DNA of 64,000 bases from Polyodon spathula (lineage: Eukaryota > Chordata > Actinopteri > Acipenseriformes > Polyodontidae), in NCBI RefSeq assembly GCF_017654505.1, contig NC_054536.1:7655794-7719793 (forward strand), written 5' to 3'. Every line of letters starts with the position of its first letter. The stretch's first letter is position 1. The translations under genes were made by a program, and so were the position numbers. The notes beneath the pieces were generated by a model. It did no database searches and was not told the origin of the DNA. It saw only the letters and a list, made by a program, of their open reading frames with translations. Of the stretch, positions 35,681 through 47,764 are shown in pieces.

Positions 35681-37005
35681 GTTATTTAGTTATTTATTAG
35701 CAGGCGTCCTTACCCAGGGCGACTTTCAGTTGTATACAAAAATACATTTGTTATTAATTGTTATTTTTTTCTTTTTAGAGAAATTGTCTGTTTCTAGTTT
35801 AAGTTGATGAAAAAAAGATGTATAATTAATGGCAAAAGTACCTCTGATTTACAATAGGAAAACATCACATCGCAATTGATTGCACCTGTACCAAAATGTC
35901 ACAGCATATCACTTACAACGTGACAGCTTATCACTTTATAACATTACAAGTGTTGGTACCTGTACCACAACCGTACCTGTTGTTTTCTGTTTGTTTGTTT
36001 GTTTTAAATACACCCACTATTACATAAATATAAGATCGTCCCCAGTGACTCAATGCTGTAACATAAAATTATGTATTTATTTATTTATGTATTTATTTAT
36101 TTATTACCGCATCGAATAATTTGGGACGGTCTTGTTATATTCATGTAATAGTGGGCGGATTAAAAAAAATAATGTCTAAGTTACAGATCTAATGAATGGT
36201 ATGAGTAATTCTCAGCAGTTTTAACAAGTTACTGACAAATACAAAAACATGGAAGTTTATAAGAATCCGACACACACAGAGGACATGGATTAAGCCTTAC
36301 CTGAAGAGTTTTATTTTCTGTCAAGTATTCTGAAAATACTTTTTGAAATTCTTCCAGCCACAAGTTGCTTTTTCCCGCCTCGTCGTCTCTTAAATAGTAA
36401 AACAGTCTAATTGCTGTTGCTTTATCTACTACATGACCTTTTATATCGACTCCGCCAACAGTCGATCCAAGAAATATGTTCGTTTTGTACATGGGATAGG
36501 TAAGATTAATATCTGCTATTTCGCTGGCATTGTAATGTATTATTTCTAATATCGCATTTGGAACACATTCGTTGTTTGTTTTAGCACACAGATCTAAATA
36601 TGTATTATTGTCTGAAGTTATGTCTTTTACAGTGTTGTCTAGTTCAATTATTTCTTTAAATGCAGTTTCTGTTAAAATGTTCTCTCTGGAAACTGCAATC
36701 AGGGACGCGTAGGTCCCCTCCGTGTAGAGCCGCTGGCTGGAAAAGTCCGAGTCATTCTGAGGGAAGAATTTCTGTACAACGTCTCGCTCCCCCTTTGCAG
36801 GGCCATCCAAGGGAGTAAACTGCTCTTCGATGTCGTTTGCTTCATACTCCTTCAGAAAATAAAAGCCTGCCCCCAGACCACCCGAGATCAGCAAAGGGAT
36901 CACTAGAAACCACCAGGGATGTGATCCTACAAAATGCCCTAATTTATAAAAAGCTGCGCAGATTGGCTTCTCTATACAGTCTGTGCGGCATACACATCTA
37001 CCCAT
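31480..37005 (-). CDS. ptchd3: Patched domain-containing protein 3-like membrane protein
   Basis: Four coding exons on the minus strand: 37005-36301 (ATG at 37,005), 35365-35244, 34870-34725 and 33284-31480 (TAA at 31,482-31,480). They sum to 2,778 nt, or 925 aa, and all junctions are GT-AG and in frame. Residues 28-52 form the first membrane helix (HPWWFLVIPLLISGG), followed by an extracellular domain. Exons 2-4 give a sterol-sensing/Patched domain with ILGIGVDDMF at about 323-332. A second helix bundle (about 695-800) has the matching GFSVDFSAH motif. The Asp pairs in these two motifs are conserved in RND/Patched transporters. Human PTCHD3 (767 aa) is testis-enriched and lies near YME1L1, as here. 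The C-terminal tail is polar. Orthology rests on domain pattern plus synteny. Confidence 0.88.
33347..33470. mobile_element. possible hAT element end inside ptchd3 intron 3
   Basis: 'caggggttttgaaccggggg' is typical of hAT/Charlie-type left ends (CAGGGGTTCTCAA style). No matching right end was found, so this may be a fragment. Confidence 0.35.
33550..34400. mobile_element. GC-richer insert in ptchd3 intron 3 with a tRNA-like SINE head
   Basis: Base composition is markedly richer in G+C than the surrounding intron. At 34,098-34,170 'ggagggtagctcagtgatta' and 'cttcgagaatc' resemble A and B boxes of RNA polymerase III promoters, as in tRNA-derived SINEs. The short open frames here show no recognisable domain. 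It is probably a retroelement fragment. Confidence 0.4.
35187..35232. repeat. (AAT)n microsatellite beside ptchd3 exon 2
   Basis: AAT repeat ending about 12 bp from the exon 2 splice donor on the minus strand. Confidence 0.9.
35613..35679. repeat. (ATT)n microsatellite in ptchd3 intron 1
   Basis: About 67 bp of ATT, followed immediately by a short fish-type repeat core ('agcaggcgtccttacccagg', 35,699-35,718). Confidence 0.95.
35780..35955. repeat. dispersed repeat, inverted copy at 43.8 kb
   Basis: The stretch from 'attgtctgtttctag' to 'cttatcactttataac' reappears as its reverse complement at 43,785-43,975, with shared words such as 'caattgattgcacctgtacc'. It is probably part of one interspersed element family. 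No coding potential. Confidence 0.7.
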
Positions 37006-38440
37006 TTTAATAGAATCAGACCACGGGATTTGTTGTGTTATTCAAAACAATGTAACAGTTTTAAACAAAGCCGTTTTAAAATTGTTTTGCTTTCTAAATC
37101 AACCGACCCAGTAAAACTAACAGTACAGATAACTGAAGCTGCATTTAGCCTTCAGCACGCCTGCTTTCTCGTTTTATTTTCAAGAAGACAATCCTAATAA
37201 AATACGTCAGCGATCGTAGGAGTTATTTTGCATAAGGGGGCGTAAACCTGTGGTATACTTCTTATGAACTTTACCTGTCTGTGAGATGTGAAGAAAATCG
37301 GTATTAAAATCAGTGTTCGGTAGTATTGCAGATTTAGTTATATGCTATATTCTAGTGTTCCCGTTCTCAACAATTATTATTATTATTATTATTATTGTTG
37401 CTAAATTATTTTAATATCTATAATAATTCTTAAAAGTAACAATAGTTTCATAATACATCACTATTATTATAACTTTGTTACTGTATTTTATTTTTTTCAT
37501 TTCAGGCGCACCTTAATGCATAATACTTATATCCAGTATGATTTGGAATCATTAAAATGGGCTAACCCTAAAACTTAAAGTGATAACTTCATTGCCTCTG
37601 ATTAACACTAATCTTAGACAACCCTCCTGAGGTAACATCAGATCGTCCAAGACTAGTGACAATCGGTTTCTAGTAAACCTCAAGCAGTGTTGTTAACAAC
37701 CAGTTCATGTACACCAGAGATAAATACAAAGCATGAAAACAAACTTCATCCTGCTAAAATGTTTCACGAATGAACAGAAAATCTGAACAAAAGCTTTAAA
37801 CTAATTAACTTGATTCTTATTTGACTAAGTTATTAAAAAGAAAGACAATCGTAATCATAAAACATACCATGATAGTTTACTTTGGCAGACATTTTTATGG
37901 TTATATTAGTTATAACACTGCGACGAGTCAAATAAAAAAAAATAACAACAAATAAATATCCAGGTGGGAAACATTTACAGTAGGCCTAATATATTTAACA
38001 TTTCAAAATCAACTTCTTGGTACCAGTACTGTGCTTTTAAGGTTCCCCTTTTGATTAATCATCTACTTGGTGTAATTAAGATATTCTAATTATATGATGT
38101 AAAATTGTTATGGAAACATATTTATTTATTTAGTTAGTTAGTTACTAAGTGTAAATAACAGATAGTGGCCTAGGGTTTGTTTTGTTTTTTTTTCACAATA
38201 GCACCCATGCCTCTATGATACAGTAAACAGCATGTATATTGAGAACATTGCACAATAGATGACATTTCTAGAGGTGTTATTATGCTTCTATAGTAGCTCA
38301 GTAGTTTTTAGATATGGTTGGAATATTTGCAAACTTCAAATCTACAATAAATGACAACCACAATCACATTTGTACAGAAGCGTTCTAGTGCCAATTACAA
38401 AAAAAATGTTTAAAGTATCTCCAAGGCAGGGTCTCTTATT

Positions 38441-38608
38441 CAAAAGTCCTATGGAGGGATTAAAAAGTCCTGTGTAGGAGATATAAAGCCCTGTATAGGA
38501 GATATAAAGCCCTACTTAGAAGTTAGAAACTCCTACATAGGAGTTATAAAGACCTACATAGGAGATATAAAGTCTTACATAGGAGATATAAAGTCCTATA
38601 TAGGAAAT
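38441..38608. repeat. 21 bp minisatellite, eight units
   Basis: Eight 21 bp units of the type ATAAAGYCCTRYATAGGAGAT run head to tail, the outer ones more diverged. An (ATT)n run follows directly at 38,613-38,678. Confidence 0.9.
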
Positions 38609-38611
38609 ACC

Positions 38612-38612
<1 letters not shown>

Positions 38613-38678
<66 letters not shown>
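38613..38678. repeat. (ATT)n microsatellite
   Basis: About 66 bp of ATT. The poly-Asn frame on the minus strand is an artefact. Confidence 0.95.
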
Positions 38679-40277
38679 GGCACTAGGATGCTTCATAAAC
38701 CCAGTATTGACATCTTTTGGTAAACTATTTGTGTCAACTGTGTCCCAATTTTGCTCTTTTTGAGAAAGCGCTAGGAAACCCAGTATAACACTGGCACATG
38801 AAAGCTCCTCACTGCCCAGGTGTGCTGGAATGCAAAAAAAGAAAAAAGAAAAAACCAACAGTTAAAAAAAAAAGGTACTTAAAAAAATGCTGTGTTAGTT
38901 GCACGTGTTTTTATTGAATCTTTTGCAACGTAACACTGAAAATACTATTTTGTCAAATACACAAATACAAGATATATTACCTCCCAGAGTTACTGTCTAT
39001 AAAAGGGCCTTATAGCTTTATTCTAAATAATGTTAATAACACGGTTTATGACAATTGGATTAGCGGTTGTTCAGATATATGCAAAAATGTAAGTGTGATA
39101 TCCAGATGTATGGATAGAGAAATCCCACCATATCTCCTGATTCTGACATTCTCAGTAACATGCTAAATAATGTTAATATGAAGTTTCATGACAGGTGGAT
39201 GAGCAATTCTCCAGGTATATTCAGGGGATAATAAGACCCTAGAGGGATCCAAGTGCAAGAAAAGATCTAAAATGGTATAACATGGAGTGGCGGCTCATCA
39301 GAGGAGGCAGGGCATACTCCAAAACAAGTCAGACATGTTACCTGTATAGCTGAATAGCTGATCTACACACATAAAATAGAGAACAAATTACCTCTAACAG
39401 GTAACATGAAGTGCTTTGTATGTTCTATGAGTGGCACCGTGTAAAGAAAATGACAGTTTGTGTTGAGTAATGGCAGCTGCAATATTTAAAACAATGCCAT
39501 CACATTCATTCTTAAACATGCATGTTTGCCTGTATGAAATAACAAGCGTTGTTTCACCTCCATGCAATTTCCCTACTAAAGGCCGCTGCACTTCAGATTT
39601 GTTGTGACAAAATGAATAGAACCTATACTATTTATAAGTATCTTTCACAGCGATGAAACAGGTGACACAGGAGCGACACCAGGGCGACACTGGAGTGAAG
39701 AGAAATAGATAGGATTGTTGTGCAAGGACTAGGAATTGATCAATCAGAGAACAGCTTCAATGCACATAATCCTGCAGGATGAAGCAGTAAAATAATACAT
39801 GACATGGAAAAATAAACAGTGTTTATGACAAAGTTAATCGCCATTATAAAGATACTGATATGAAAGGTAATATATGAGAGTGCATTTCAAAGGAACTGGA
39901 TCAGCTTGGCATGCATGATTTATTGTCATATAAAATACAGTCACTGAAGAAGAGAAGATACTCATAACAACTGGCAGGGGTGGGGTTAATCCACAGCCTG
40001 CCAAAATACATATGAGAATGGGGCTGCTCTTTAACAAGGTAAGTGGGAACAGCCACATGAAATAAAAAGGGAGCCGGTAACAGAAAGAAGTGCTGTGGTA
40101 AGAAGAAGACCAGTGAAAGCTTCGCCCAGCCTGGTTAAATAAAAAAGAATGTTTTTTGTTGGGAAACCCCTTTGTTTTGTAGTTAACAAAAGTGCGCAAC
40201 AATGCTAAAAATTCAATTGCTGTGTCTGAGTCAGTATTTTAAAGGCTGCAACAAGCTGAACCGAGGGCTTGGTCACT

Positions 40278-40279
<2 letters not shown>

Positions 40280-40316
<37 letters not shown>
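40280..40316. repeat. (AC)n microsatellite
   Basis: About 36 bp of AC followed by a short ATAG run. Confidence 0.9.
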
Positions 40317-40320
<4 letters not shown>

Positions 40321-40448
40321 GATATATATAGTAGCTATCTGTGCATTTGCGTTTCCCATACTGTTCCTGCTGTAATTGTGTTCCCCCATTTTATATTTCT
40401 CTCCACTTCTTTGTTTACCTCTGTGTCTGTGTAATCCTAGCCTGCGTG

Positions 40449-41043
40449 TGTGTTGTTTGTCTGTCCCCATTGGTTGTTGTTTGTCTGTGCCCATTGGTTG
40501 TTGTTTGTCTGTCCCCATTGATTGTTGTTTGTCTGTCCCCATTGGTGTTGTTTGTCTGTGCCCATTGGTTGTTGTTTGTCTGTCCCCATTGGTGTTGTTT
40601 GTCTGTGCCCATTGGTTGTTGTTTGTCTGTCCCCATTGGTTGTTGTTTGTCTGTCCCCATTGGTTGTTGTTTGTCTGTGCCCATTGGTGTTGTTTGTCTG
40701 TGCCCATTGGTTGTTGTTTGTCTGTCCCCATTGGTGTTGTTTGTCTGTGCCCATTGGTTGTTGTTTGTCTGTCCCCATTGGTTGTTGTTTGTCTGTGCCC
40801 ATTGGTTGTTGTTTGTCTGTCCCCATTGTTGTTGTTTGTCTGTCCCCATTGGTTGTTGTTTGTCTGTCCCCATTGGTTGTTGTTTGTCTGTGCCCATTGG
40901 TTGTTGTTTGTCTGTCCCCATTGGTTGTTGTTTGTCTGTCCCCATTGGTGTTGTTTGTCTGTGCCCATTGGTTGTTGTTTGTCTGTGCCCATTGGTTGTT
41001 GTTTGTCTGTCCCCATTGGTGTTGTTTGTCTGTCCCCATTGGT
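40449..41043. repeat. 23/24 bp minisatellite, about 25 units
   Basis: About 25 units of TTGTTTGTCTGTCCCCATTGG plus GTTG or GTG. Units differ mainly at two places: CTGTCCCC versus CTGTGCCC, and TTGGTTG (24 bp) versus TTGGTG (23 bp). Because the unit lacks stops, several frames stay open on both strands. They are not genes. The array seems to lie inside an LTR-type element, since a poly(A) signal and primer-site-like sequence follow at 41.22-41.31 kb. Confidence 0.95.
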
Positions 41044-41149
41044 CCTAGTGTGCGGCTGTGGCCATATGGGATGTACATGAGCTCCTGCTGTACATACAGG
41101 GACAGAGCTAAGTCTATGAGAGGGTGCTGTGCTGTCATTGTGCTGTTCT

Positions 41150-41310
41150 GCTTGTAACTGTCTTGTATCCTGTGAAGCTGACAAAGCTGTGGACTCTGGT
41201 GGGTGCTGAGAGAGCATCCAAATAAAAGGAAATAATTTGGAACAAGGACAAGCTTCTCTCTGTTCTCTGCCTCTTGCGCAAAACTCTACATTAGCGACAG
41301 AAGCGGGGCA
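41150..41310 (+). mobile_element. LTR 3' end with primer-binding-site-like sequence
   Basis: AATAAA near 41,220, then a T/C-rich stretch ending CTCTACA at about 41,291, followed directly by 'ttagcgacagaagcgggg'. LTR retrotransposons commonly have an LTR ending in CA followed by a tRNA-complementary site of this style. The LTR start and any internal genes were not found, so this is a fragment. Confidence 0.45.
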
Positions 41311-41463
41311 GAGCTTGAGCCCGATAGCGTTGCATAAGAGATAATAGGAAAGAGGAAACATTCCTGGAGGCGAGCAGGGGAGCATGTTCCATCTCCAGTG
41401 TCAGAGAAAGAGGTGCTGCCTGTCCGAGTGTCGTAGAGAGTGTTGCTGACTGCCGAGTGCAGC

Positions 41464-41497
<34 letters not shown>

Positions 41498-41547
41498 GGG
41501 CTGCCTGTCTGAGTGCCAGAGAGGGAGGTGCTGCGTGCCTCAGTGCC

Positions 41548-41631
<84 letters not shown>
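41464..41631. repeat. (GA)n microsatellite with interspersed GTGCTGCCTG units
   Basis: Two GA runs (41,464-41,498 and about 41,551-41,631) separated by repeats of a GTGCTGCSTGYC(Y)GAGTG-like word that also occurs at 41,411-41,455. Ser-Leu and Arg-Glu frames across it are artefacts. Confidence 0.9.
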
Positions 41632-41633
<2 letters not shown>

Positions 41634-41655
41634 GCTGCCTGCCCGAGTGCCAAAG

Positions 41656-43327
<1,672 letters not shown>

Positions 43328-43399
43328 ATATGGTAGAGATGCACGAGGTAGGGCAGCAGCAGGGCTGGTTGGTGACATGAAGACATAAGCACGTTATAC

Positions 43400-43580
43400 A
43401 CTCCTTGCAAAGCCAGCACTTTTGTACAGCGGTATCGCCGCTATGTTTTAGTGCGAGAGGTCTTGGGTTCGCGCCCGCCCTCCGCTTGTGTTTGGATTGT
43501 CTCGCCCTATGTGATGCACCTGCCTGCATTAACCAAGATCGCTACATTGGTATCAGAAGTGGACACAGGTACCCCGGCAT
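43400..43580 (+). mobile_element. LTR retrotransposon fragment with primer-site-like sequence
   Basis: A GC-richer patch with 'cttgggttcgcgcccg' near 43,461, ending GCTACA at about 43,545, followed by 'ttggtatcagaagtgg', a sequence typical of the start of Gypsy-type internal regions. No gag or pol was seen. Confidence 0.4.
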
Positions 43581-43784
43581 GGAGTTGTAGGCCTGTAGTC
43601 TGTTATATATCACACCACATATTGACATTTATTGTAACAGGAGAGAGTTTATAAGTTATATATTCATTTATATTACGTTGACCCTCTGAACATGGGAACT
43701 AGCTGCATCCATGTAAGCTCCAGGAATCAAATTGTAGCAGGGCAGTAGAAAAGCCCTGCTGTGTAATTGATTGTTTGCAATGTT

Positions 43785-43975
43785 AGAAAGTGATAAGCTG
43801 TCACGTTGGAAGTGGTATGCTGTGAGATTTTGGTACAGGTGCAATCAATTGTGATGTGATGTTTTCCTATTGTCAAACAGAGGTACATTTATTATTAATT
43901 ATACATCTTTTTGCAAACCATTAATTATACATCTATTTTAACATCAACTTAAACTGGAAACAGACAATTTATCTG
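43785..43975. repeat. dispersed repeat, inverted copy of 35.8 kb
   Basis: Reverse complement of the element at 35,780-35,955 in ptchd3 intron 1. Here the word 'aattatacatct' is internally duplicated. Confidence 0.7.
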
Positions 43976-43997
43976 AAAAGAAAAATAAAAACAATTA

Positions 43998-44551
43998 TGT
44001 GGCAGCCTCGGATTGTAGGAGGGGCCGTGATTGACGGTATATAAGTTGATGTTGCAAGGTGATCTGTTCCTTTGTTATGGTTAATGCCGAACCGGAAGGA
44101 GACTTGTACCATTATCGTGAGACTGCTAACAAGATCCGAAGCTGTTACTACAGGCCAGCACGAAACCCGCACAACACTGCACTTGAGTCACGATTAATTG
44201 TATTTGCACCACAAGCACTACAGCACTCACTACGGACTTGTGATTGTGTTTATTATTGGTGATTATATATCAGGATTATTATTTCGGGACTGAACCAGTG
44301 GATTTAATGGAGCAATACACTATGCTGTGTATTGCCTGTTATCATTTATTGTTTACTGTTGTCATCAGACTGTGGATTACAAATAAATAAACCATCATTT
44401 CACCAGTACTGTGTTGTTTGTCCTTGTCTTGAGCACTGCATCACCCCTACATCCGAGCACTGCATCACCCCTACACCCGAGCACTGCATCACTCCTACAC
44501 CCGAGCACTGCATCACCCCTACACCTGAGCACTGCAAGCCACTTTACCACA
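43998..44551 (+). mobile_element. solo LTR-like element with internal minisatellite
   Basis: Starts TGTGGCAGCC and ends TTTACCACA. Inside are GGTATATAAG (TATA-like, near 44,035), a later AAATAAATAAA poly(A) signal near 44,385, and four 24 bp units (GAGCACTGCATCACCCCTAC-type) at 44,431-44,526. A related element lies in opposite orientation at 49,589-50,155. No clear 5 bp target duplication was found, so boundaries are provisional. Confidence 0.6.
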
Positions 44552-44571
44552 CTCCTGTATAGTGCTTCTTA

Positions 44572-45680
44572 TAGTTTTGAAACAACTAAAGCTCTCTTGT
44601 ACTTTCATAAATTAGCACTGTCAGTGCTCACTCATTGTGCCATTGGAAACCCACAACAACTTCACAGGTAACAGAGAACAATGGGGTCAGTGCTTTTAAT
44701 GAAATCAGGCATCCATTTACAGAACATTACCCTGATCCCCACCCCATTGTGAACAGGGCAGCTCTTTTGGCAAAAAACGTTTAATAAAGGGGTCAGTGCT
44801 TTAGAAGACAGGATGATTTCTTTTTAAAAAGTACTTGTATCTTTAAAATGTAATTCAACAAAGCGCTTTATAGTAACAGTGTACTTTCAAACAACAAAAG
44901 ACTTGATCAGATTATAAACAAAAAAAAAAAGAATACTATATTGTGCAAAATGTGATAATATCCTTGGTAGAAATGGTACCACTGAAGAACATCTTTATCA
45001 TTACCTATCAAAGCATCCCAGTACCACCCTCTAATTATTAGCTTTGCCTAAAATAGGAAAGCTACCTGCTTTGATGAAAAAAGACTTTGTGCAATCTGCA
45101 AGACTCCTTTTTTACTCTGTATAAGAGTACTGTACTGGCAGATACTGAAGGGTATCTTTCTGAGTAACTCAACCCTTCCTTATTGCCTGTTTTCATAATT
45201 ACAGTAATTAACCAATTATACATGCTTGAAATGAAGACTATATAAAGTCATCAGAAGCTGTTAATTAACAAAAAACTAGACATGAGGTAAGAAGTGTCAT
45301 TTCTTGTGATTCCTTTTTGAGAATATAATTGTCTGCATGTCACTAATAATAGTAATATATTTGACCTTTTGAGTGATTAGAGCTTTTGGGTTTTACAAAA
45401 TCTGATTTATTTAGAACTGGTGTTGATTTGTTTTATACACTGGCTCTGGTTTTTAAAACCTTTGGCCCTAGTTTACTATTAATTGCCATGTTCTTTATTT
45501 AAGTGGAAATAGGATTTATATTTGTATAGATTTAAACGCATCACAATACAAGTTTGTTGTTATTGTGATCATTGTTTTTGATGTATGCTGTCAGGATGCA
45601 GACACAATATTGAATTTGTTCAGGGATGAACAGGTTAGTTATTTTTTCTGGATTAGTTATTCATTTATTATAAATAAGAC
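44572..45680. repeat. segmental duplication, copy B of the upstream block
   Basis: Collinear with 4,411-5,400, with many substitutions and a few indels, including about 150 bp near 44,700 that are absent from copy A. It precedes the broken PKS copy just as copy A precedes the intact gene. Confidence 0.75.
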
Positions 45681-46230
45681 TAGAACAACACATATTGACT
45701 TTTTCAGGGCTTGCTTTAGTGACACTTGGGATACAATTTCATTAGAAATTAATATGAAAGGATGCTTGAGGAACATGTCATAATAAAGCGAGAGAATGTG
45801 GATATTTTGATTTAATGAACGCATCACAAATGGTTTTTAACCCAAATAAATATTGCTCGCTACTTGATTTATTACACCAGCTTTACCCCATAGGCAATTG
45901 TGATCATTGTTTTTGATGTATGCTGTCAGGATGCAGACACAATATTGAATTTGTTCAGGGATGAACAGGTTAGTTATTTTTTCTGGATTAGTTATTCATT
46001 TATTATAAATAAGACTAGAACAACACATATTGACTTTTTCAGGGCTTGCTTTAGTGACACTTGGGATACAATTTCATTAGAAATTAATATGAAAGGATGC
46101 TTGAGGAACATGTCATAATAAAGCGAGAGAATGTGGATATTTTGATTTAATGAACGCATCACAAATGGTTTTTAACCCAAATAAATATTGCTCGCTACTT
46201 GATTTATTACACCAGCTTTACCCCATAGGG
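45562..46230. repeat. 335 bp tandem duplication, identical by eye
   Basis: 45,562-45,895 is repeated at 45,897-46,230 with no differences that I could see. The junction has an ATTG microhomology. Both units contain the same 72-codon frame, which has no recognisable domain and arises from the repeat. Perfect identity suggests a very recent event or an assembly artefact. Confidence 0.92.
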
Positions 46231-46299
46231 GAAAAAAAATCTGTATTGAATAGAAATGCAAATAAATGCTATCAATTGGCACTTTAATAATAATAATAT

Positions 46300-46719
46300 T
46301 GTGGCAGGCTGGCAAGTGGATAGAGGCCCAGAGACAGACTGCAGTTCAAAAAAAATAACTATTTTATTATAAATAAACACAAAATGAAAGGGCACAAGGG
46401 CCAAAACAAAGCAATTTAAACACAAAAAAGATAAAAAGCAAAATTTACAAAAATAACAATCTCCAGGCTGGGCAATGCCTTCACTGGATTCAAGCTCTCC
46501 AAACAACCAAAAAAAAAACCCAACCTGCTTCCTCAGCTCCCTCTCCCCCAAATGAGAAGCAGAGGCCTCCTTTTATATCAGGTGGCTGGGCGCTGATTGA
46601 TCGTTAATCAACCTAATCAACTAATCAACCCCAGCCACCTGAACATAATAAACCCAGGCAGGTAGGGGAAGTTAACCCCATCCCTGCCAATTTAAAGGGC
46701 AGAGCTTTGCTCTGCCACA
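46300..46719 (-). mobile_element. solo LTR with 5 bp target duplication
   Basis: The 420 bp element has ends TGTGGCAG...CTGCCACA and is flanked by AATAT on both sides (46,295-46,299 and 46,720-46,724). On the minus strand it has an LTR layout: a TATAAAAGG box near 46,575, then a transcribed part with an AATAAA near 46,360, then CA. TG...CA ends with a 5 bp duplication fit LTR retrotransposition followed by recombination of the two LTRs. No internal genes remain. Confidence 0.85.
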
Positions 46720-47380
46720 AATATAGTATCATAATTATAGCCATAAATGATAACCAAACAACCAGCCCTGTGGCACTTTATAAAGTGTAACAGAACCAAA
46801 CAGGTTCATGTTTTTGTGCCAAGTAAAACACCCTTAGGTTAGTGTGACAAGCTGACATTTAATATGTGCAGATGTACAGCATGTTCAAACTTATATGGAC
46901 TTATTTTTGAAGGCATGTGACGATCTTTTGAACTTTTATAAGTTATGTCTGGAATGCGCTTACTGGCAGGGAATTTGGGGTTCTTAATGGCTAAAGGTTC
47001 TCCAATAATACAAAGATGTACATAAGGGCTTACTGTGAAAGCGTGTGAACAGCACTTTTGAGTTCCTGTGGAAATGCTGTCCCAGGTTATCCTGCTCCTG
47101 GGTATTTAGGGGAGGGTCTTGAATTTAATGAGCAATCCATCTCACAAAAGCAGTTCTACCACAAATGTTATTAAACAAATATCAATGTAGAATCTCTGGA
47201 TGGGACAATTTCATTTTACTCCAAATTAATTTTATTTCTGCAATGATTTCTACTGCCGAATACCGGTACAGAATTATCATACCAGCAATGTATATTAATG
47301 GATAATACTTATATTAGTTTGCTGGAATTGTGATATAATTTCTAGGAATATGCTACTGTTGTTGCTTTGTTTTATTTTAG

Positions 47381-47689
47381 CTGTGTTTCTGTAAAATAAA
47401 GAATGGGAGACACAGGTGAAAACATTACTGTTGTGGGAATCAGATGCAATTTTCCAGGAGGTATCATTTCATTGGTTCAATCTTATTTGTTATTTGTTAA
47501 CACTTCACATTAAGTGTCTCTACAGTGTATATACGTAGCAATTACTTAGTAAATATATTTGTACATAATTACAATGTTATTATGCATAGTTGCAATGTAC
47601 TTAATGTGTACATCTTTTTGCATGATATAACCCTAGTTTTATCCCTAACTCTAAATCTAATTCTAACCCTTTCCTGATACAATTGTGTA

Positions 47690-47764
<75 letters not shown>

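Larger units (their letters stand above)
37006..40280. other. intergenic region upstream of ptchd3
   Basis: The ptchd3 promoter should lie just right of 37,005, but no clear TATA or CpG cluster is evident. The rest is AT-rich without a gene. It includes the 21 bp minisatellite and (ATT)n listed separately. The frame at 40,202-39,834 has no recognisable domain. Confidence 0.45.

Noticed and set aside
40273..41385. Long open frames of 176-370 codons on both strands rich in Gly-Thr-Asp-Lys-Gln or Cys-Leu-Ser-Val-Pro
   Set aside because: They are translations of the stop-free 23/24 bp minisatellite. Frames are open in several phases on both strands, and unit lengths of 23 and 24 break any consistent phase.
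45565..46118. Two identical 72-codon frames that might be paralogous small genes
   Set aside because: They are identical because the 335 bp block is duplicated; no domain, no splice context, and not conserved in copy A of the block.
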